Shown piece after piece: positions 44,327-46,429 of a DNA stretch of 46,429 nt. The notes below the pieces were generated by a model that saw nothing but the letters and a program-made list of their open reading frames with translations, searched no databases and was not told where the DNA came from. Both the position numbers and the translations under genes were made by a program. This DNA is from Planctomycetaceae bacterium. GTDB taxonomy: Bacteria; Planctomycetota; Planctomycetia; Pirellulales; Pirellulaceae. Within the stretch, counting starts at the first letter, position 1; the number at the start of each line of letters is the position of its first letter. Where the stretch lies: NCBI GenBank assembly GCA_002724245.1, contig PBOG01000205.1, positions 1 through 46,429 on the forward strand, read 5' to 3'.

Positions 44327-44713
44327 AGCACGTGCTGGCAGAGTCGTGTCTGGAATCACGTCAGCTGCTTGCCCTGTCTGATTTGACTAACTGCTACTGT
44401 CGTCAATGGTGCGTGGCGCAGTCGTGCCAGGCGGTAGGGTTTGCCGCTCCTTTCAGCAGCCGCTTCAAGTCCCACTGCCGGGGTCGACGATGCTCATTGA
44501 AGGCACACATTCCTGCCTCACGTGAAGGTGCAACACTCCGGAAACAAGCGGGCAGATCGGACTTCGTTCGGGCAGTGCGTGTCTCTATAATTCGCGCCGC
44601 CGGCCTGGGCGTCTCTGGCACCGATAAGACATCGAATGCCGTAAGCAGGGTCATGCGACGTTGCGACAGGCAGTGATGCCTTTCCTGGTGGCGAGACTTG
44701 AAAGGAAAAGAGG
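44327..44713. other. 387-bp gap before the small lipoprotein gene
   Basis: No convincing gene. A perfect TATAAT is present at 44586-44591 on the plus strand; frames antisense to this stretch are long but featureless. Nothing else was recognised. Confidence 0.4.
44563..44591 (+). promoter_or_regulatory. Candidate sigma70-type promoter
   Basis: The -10 box TATAAT at 44586-44591 is a perfect consensus match in GC-rich surroundings. At 17-bp spacing the -35 position reads TTCGTT, a poor match to TTGACA. It would drive the small lipoprotein gene with a leader of about 115 nt. Confidence 0.4.
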
Positions 44714-44968
44714 ATGCGAAGCTGGCTGCGATGGGTTGCCGTATTGGTCCTTGGCGGAACTCTCCATGGGTGCTGGTGGGGCAAGAGCGCAGGCGTTCAA
44801 AAAGACATGCAGAGCCAGCGTTCCTGGGCAACGCTGCATGACCCCTATCCGAGTAATGACATCGGTCCAGCCGTTGTCGGCGGACGGCCCCCCGGGTTTG
44901 AGAAACAACAGCCTGAGCCTGTGCGTAGCCGCTATTTGCGCGATTGGTGGTGGTCAGGTAGCAAGTAG
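44714..44968 (+). CDS. Small putative lipoprotein
   Basis: 84 residues. 'MRSWLRWVAVLVLGGTLHGC' is a short lipoprotein signal peptide with lipobox LHGC (lipidated Cys20), followed by a hydrophilic 64-residue mature part rich in Pro, Gly, Trp and Arg and ending 'YLRDWWWSGSK'. AAGGA lies 7-8 nt before the ATG, a good ribosome site. No domain was recognised; short lipoproteins of this kind are common but uncharacterised in planctomycetes. It has its own candidate promoter upstream and is 292 bp from the pseudouridine synthase, so probably a separate unit. The open frame, lipobox and ribosome site together make it credible as a real gene. Confidence 0.75.
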   Translation: MRSWLRWVAVLVLGGTLHGCWWGKSAGVQKDMQSQRSWATLHDPYPSNDIGPAVVGGRPPGFEKQQPEPVRSRYLRDWWWSGSK

Positions 44969-45086
44969 CTGACAGGGGTGGTGAGCTGAGCGAATCGTGG
45001 CGAATGGGCGATTTGCCAGTAGCGCTCAGCTGGCGGTGCTGCCGGGGCAATTCTGCGGTAATTAGAGCCTGGATGTTGCCTTGCCA

Positions 45087-45118
45087 ATTTCGAAATAGCC
45101 TCTGGCAGATTTCGAAAT
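45087..45118. promoter_or_regulatory. Twin palindrome ATTTCGAAAT, operator or stem-loop
   Basis: The 10-bp perfect palindrome ATTTCGAAAT occurs at 45087-45096 and again at 45109-45118, centres 22 bp apart (two helical turns), about 143 bp before the RluB start. The spacer contains GCC-TCT-GGC, so as RNA the two copies could also pair into one long stem. Confidence 0.6.
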
Positions 45119-45260
45119 GATGGTCATTCGGTCGGTCCATTTCCGGGAAGCGAACATAAACGGGGCAGTGGGACCTGTGCCCTGACGCGCTCAACCGATA
45201 AGATGGCCGGTCAGCTCACAGCCTGGTGTATTGCATTTCCTGCTGGATCATTTTCCCGAT

Positions 45261-46429
45261 ATGACGCAGCGTCCCTCCGTTCGCCGTGGTACGACTAAAA
45301 AGGTAGCAGCCGACAGCGTTGCGGTGCGCGGTGAGCGATTGCAAAAAGTGCTTGCAGCGGCAGGATTCGGCAGTCGGCGGGAGTGTGAGTCGTTGATCCA
45401 GGAAGGTCGCGTGGAAGTGGATCACCAGGTGGTCACTCAATTGGGGACCCGAGTCGATGCCGATCGCCAGGAGGTCCGTCTGGATGGGGTTGTGCTGCGA
45501 CAGCCCCGTTCTGTTTATCTTGCGCTGAACAAGCCGCCCGGGGTAGTCTCTACTAACCGGGACCCCCAGGGCCGGAAACGCGTTGTAGATCTCGTACCCA
45601 GCGATATTCGTCTTTTTAGTGTCGGCCGGCTCGATCGCTTCAGTGAAGGGCTTCTGGTGTTGACGAACGATGGTGATCTGGCAAATCGCTTGACGCATCC
45701 TCGTTACGGAGTTGAAAAAACGTATCGTGTCCGTGTTGCGGGAAATCCAAGTGTCGAGTCGATTCGCCAGTTGCGTCATGGTGTCTACCTGGCAGAAGGT
45801 TTTGCACGCGTGGCGAGCGTGCGCATCAAGAAGCGTCACGGTAAGAGTACAGAACTTGAGATTGTTTTGGACGAAGGCCGTAACCGGGAAGTGCGGAGAT
45901 TATTGGCACGTATCGGCCATAAGGTGATACAGCTGTGTCGCGTGGCGATCGGGCCGTTGCGGCTTGGTGAAATGCCGGCGGGTAGCTATCGGCAATTGAC
46001 GCAGCGAGAGGTACGTCAATTGCGCGATGCGGTTGACGGTGGCGGCCAAGGTCGCCAGGCGACTGTCCGAGGGCGTCCGGGTACCAGGCAGGCGAAAGGC
46101 AAGGCTGCTGGCGGTGAGGCCGCGACTCGCAAGACGCCGGGACGGCAGTCGAGCGGACCGGTGACCTCAGGGAACAAGGTGGCGAGGCGTCAGTCAGGGG
46201 GACAGGGGACCTCAAGAAGCAAGGTGGCAAGGCGTCAGTCCGGCGTACAGGGGGCCCCGCAAACCAAATCGAAGTCGCGCCAAACGACGGGCCGGGTGAT
46301 TCCGCAAGCGGAGCCGATGGGTCGAGTGATCACGGGCGACGAGGGAACGGAACACCCAGGGAGTGGTCGCGGCGCCGGGGGCACCTCATCGACCGGGCGC
46401 AAGTCGACGGGACGTAAAACGAGCGGTCG
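45261..46429 (+). CDS. RluB/RsuA-type pseudouridine synthase with long basic tail (3' truncated)
   Basis: At least 389 codons; the frame runs off the window without a stop. The first in-frame ATG after the upstream stop (45183-45185) is 45261. An S4 RNA-binding domain (~25-70, 'ERLQKVLAAAGFGSRRECE') precedes the RluB/RsuA catalytic domain: 'LALNKPPGVVST', catalytic Asp125 in 'GRLDRFSEGLLVLTNDG', 'RYGVEKTYRVRV' and 'LDEGRNREVRRLLA'. It would isomerise a uridine in 23S rRNA (RluB/RluE type) or 16S. After residue ~255 comes a long Arg/Lys/Gly/Ser/Gln-rich tail with a 15-residue tandem repeat, unlike the short E. coli enzyme; such tails probably bind RNA without fixed structure. Confidence 0.92.
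   Translation, partial: MTQRPSVRRGTTKKVAADSVAVRGERLQKVLAAAGFGSRRECESLIQEGRVEVDHQVVTQLGTRVDADRQEVRLDGVVLRQPRSVYLALNKPPGVVSTNRDPQGRKRVVDLVPSDIRLFSVGRLDRFSEGLLVLTNDGDLANRLTHPRYGVEKTYRVRVAGNPSVESIRQLRHGVYLAEGFARVASVRIKKRHGKSTELEIVLDEGRNREVRRLLARIGHKVIQLCRVAIGPLRLGEMPAGSYRQLTQREVRQLRDAVDGGGQGRQATVRGRPGTRQAKGKAAGGEAATRKTPGRQSSGPVTSGNKVARRQSGGQGTSRSKVARRQSGVQGAPQTKSKSRQTTGRVIPQAEPMGRVITGDEGTEHPGSGRGAGGTSSTGRKSTGRKTSG
46164..46253. repeat. 45-bp tandem repeat in the pseudouridine synthase tail
   Basis: Two copies of a 45-bp unit (46164-46208 and 46209-46253) that share most bases and code for 15-residue units containing KVARRQSG. Positively charged, part of the disordered C-terminal extension. Confidence 0.8.

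Noticed and set aside
44451-44490. TTCAAGTCCC resembling a tRNA T-loop
   Set aside because: The flanks do not form a T-stem and no acceptor or anticodon arm can be drawn.
44403-45194. 263-codon open frame on the minus strand covering the small lipoprotein gene and its flanks
   Set aside because: No domain, no signal, erratic composition; the plus-strand gene in the same place has a ribosome site and a lipobox.
45216-45839. 207-codon open frame antisense to the pseudouridine synthase
   Set aside because: It is the shadow of a clear RluB-type coding region on the plus strand.

Overview
The window looks like a chromosomal segment of a planctomycete, probably of the Pirellulaceae type. This rests on gene families, not on a database match: a secreted planctomycete-type cytochrome c/DUF1549/DUF1553 protein paired with a DUF1501 protein, PPi-type phosphofructokinase, a transmembrane Ser/Thr kinase, a COG2232-like ATP-grasp protein, EF-hands set into secreted proteins, and long intergenic gaps. 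I saw no tRNA, rRNA, IS element, prophage or CRISPR array. Two genes are cut by the window edges: a response-regulator DNA-binding domain at the left and an RluB-type pseudouridine synthase at the right.

Layout. (1) 0.4-9.6 kb, minus strand: central metabolism. Two transsulfuration PLP enzymes overlap by ATGA and are followed by transketolase, NadD, PPi-phosphofructokinase, a HAD phosphatase and 6-phosphogluconate dehydrogenase. An intrinsic terminator sits about 45 nt before the first of these genes, which suggests leader attenuation. (2) 9.9-13 kb, minus strand: a secreted PQQ-type beta-propeller carrying an EF-hand pair, TrpD, and a PII protein lacking Tyr51. (3) 13-13.9 kb: a divergent intergenic region with a strong tandem hairpin. 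(4) 13.9-20 kb, plus strand: XdhC and MocA (molybdenum hydroxylase maturation), a large lipoprotein with a PDZ domain, and an ABC ATPase without a visible permease.

(5) 20-35.1 kb, minus strand: a directional block of six genes with short gaps or overlaps. They encode a cytochrome/DUF1553 protein, a DUF1501 protein, a membrane VWA/amidotransferase-like protein, a membrane protein of DUF4175 type, a 1308-residue secreted coiled-coil protein and a Ser/Thr kinase with a repeat tail. This is the best candidate here for an undescribed cell-envelope system. (6) 35.3-40.6 kb: RuvX, an ATP-grasp enzyme, a PlsC acyltransferase, TsaD and a CtpA protease. (7) 40.6-41.5 kb: a gene-free stretch packed with perfect hairpins. 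(8) 41.5-46.4 kb: a divergent MurE-like ligase that has lost the residues that bind diaminopimelate, phosphomannose isomerase, a small lipoprotein, a twin palindrome and RluB.

How the parts fit: genes of region 1 supply pentose phosphates, NAD(P) and methionine/cysteine. Region 5 and the PDZ-lipoprotein/ABC pair facing it look devoted to the cell envelope. The Mur ligase, mannose isomerase, PlsC and CtpA also touch envelope biogenesis. Functions are inferred from motifs read by eye; no searches were run.
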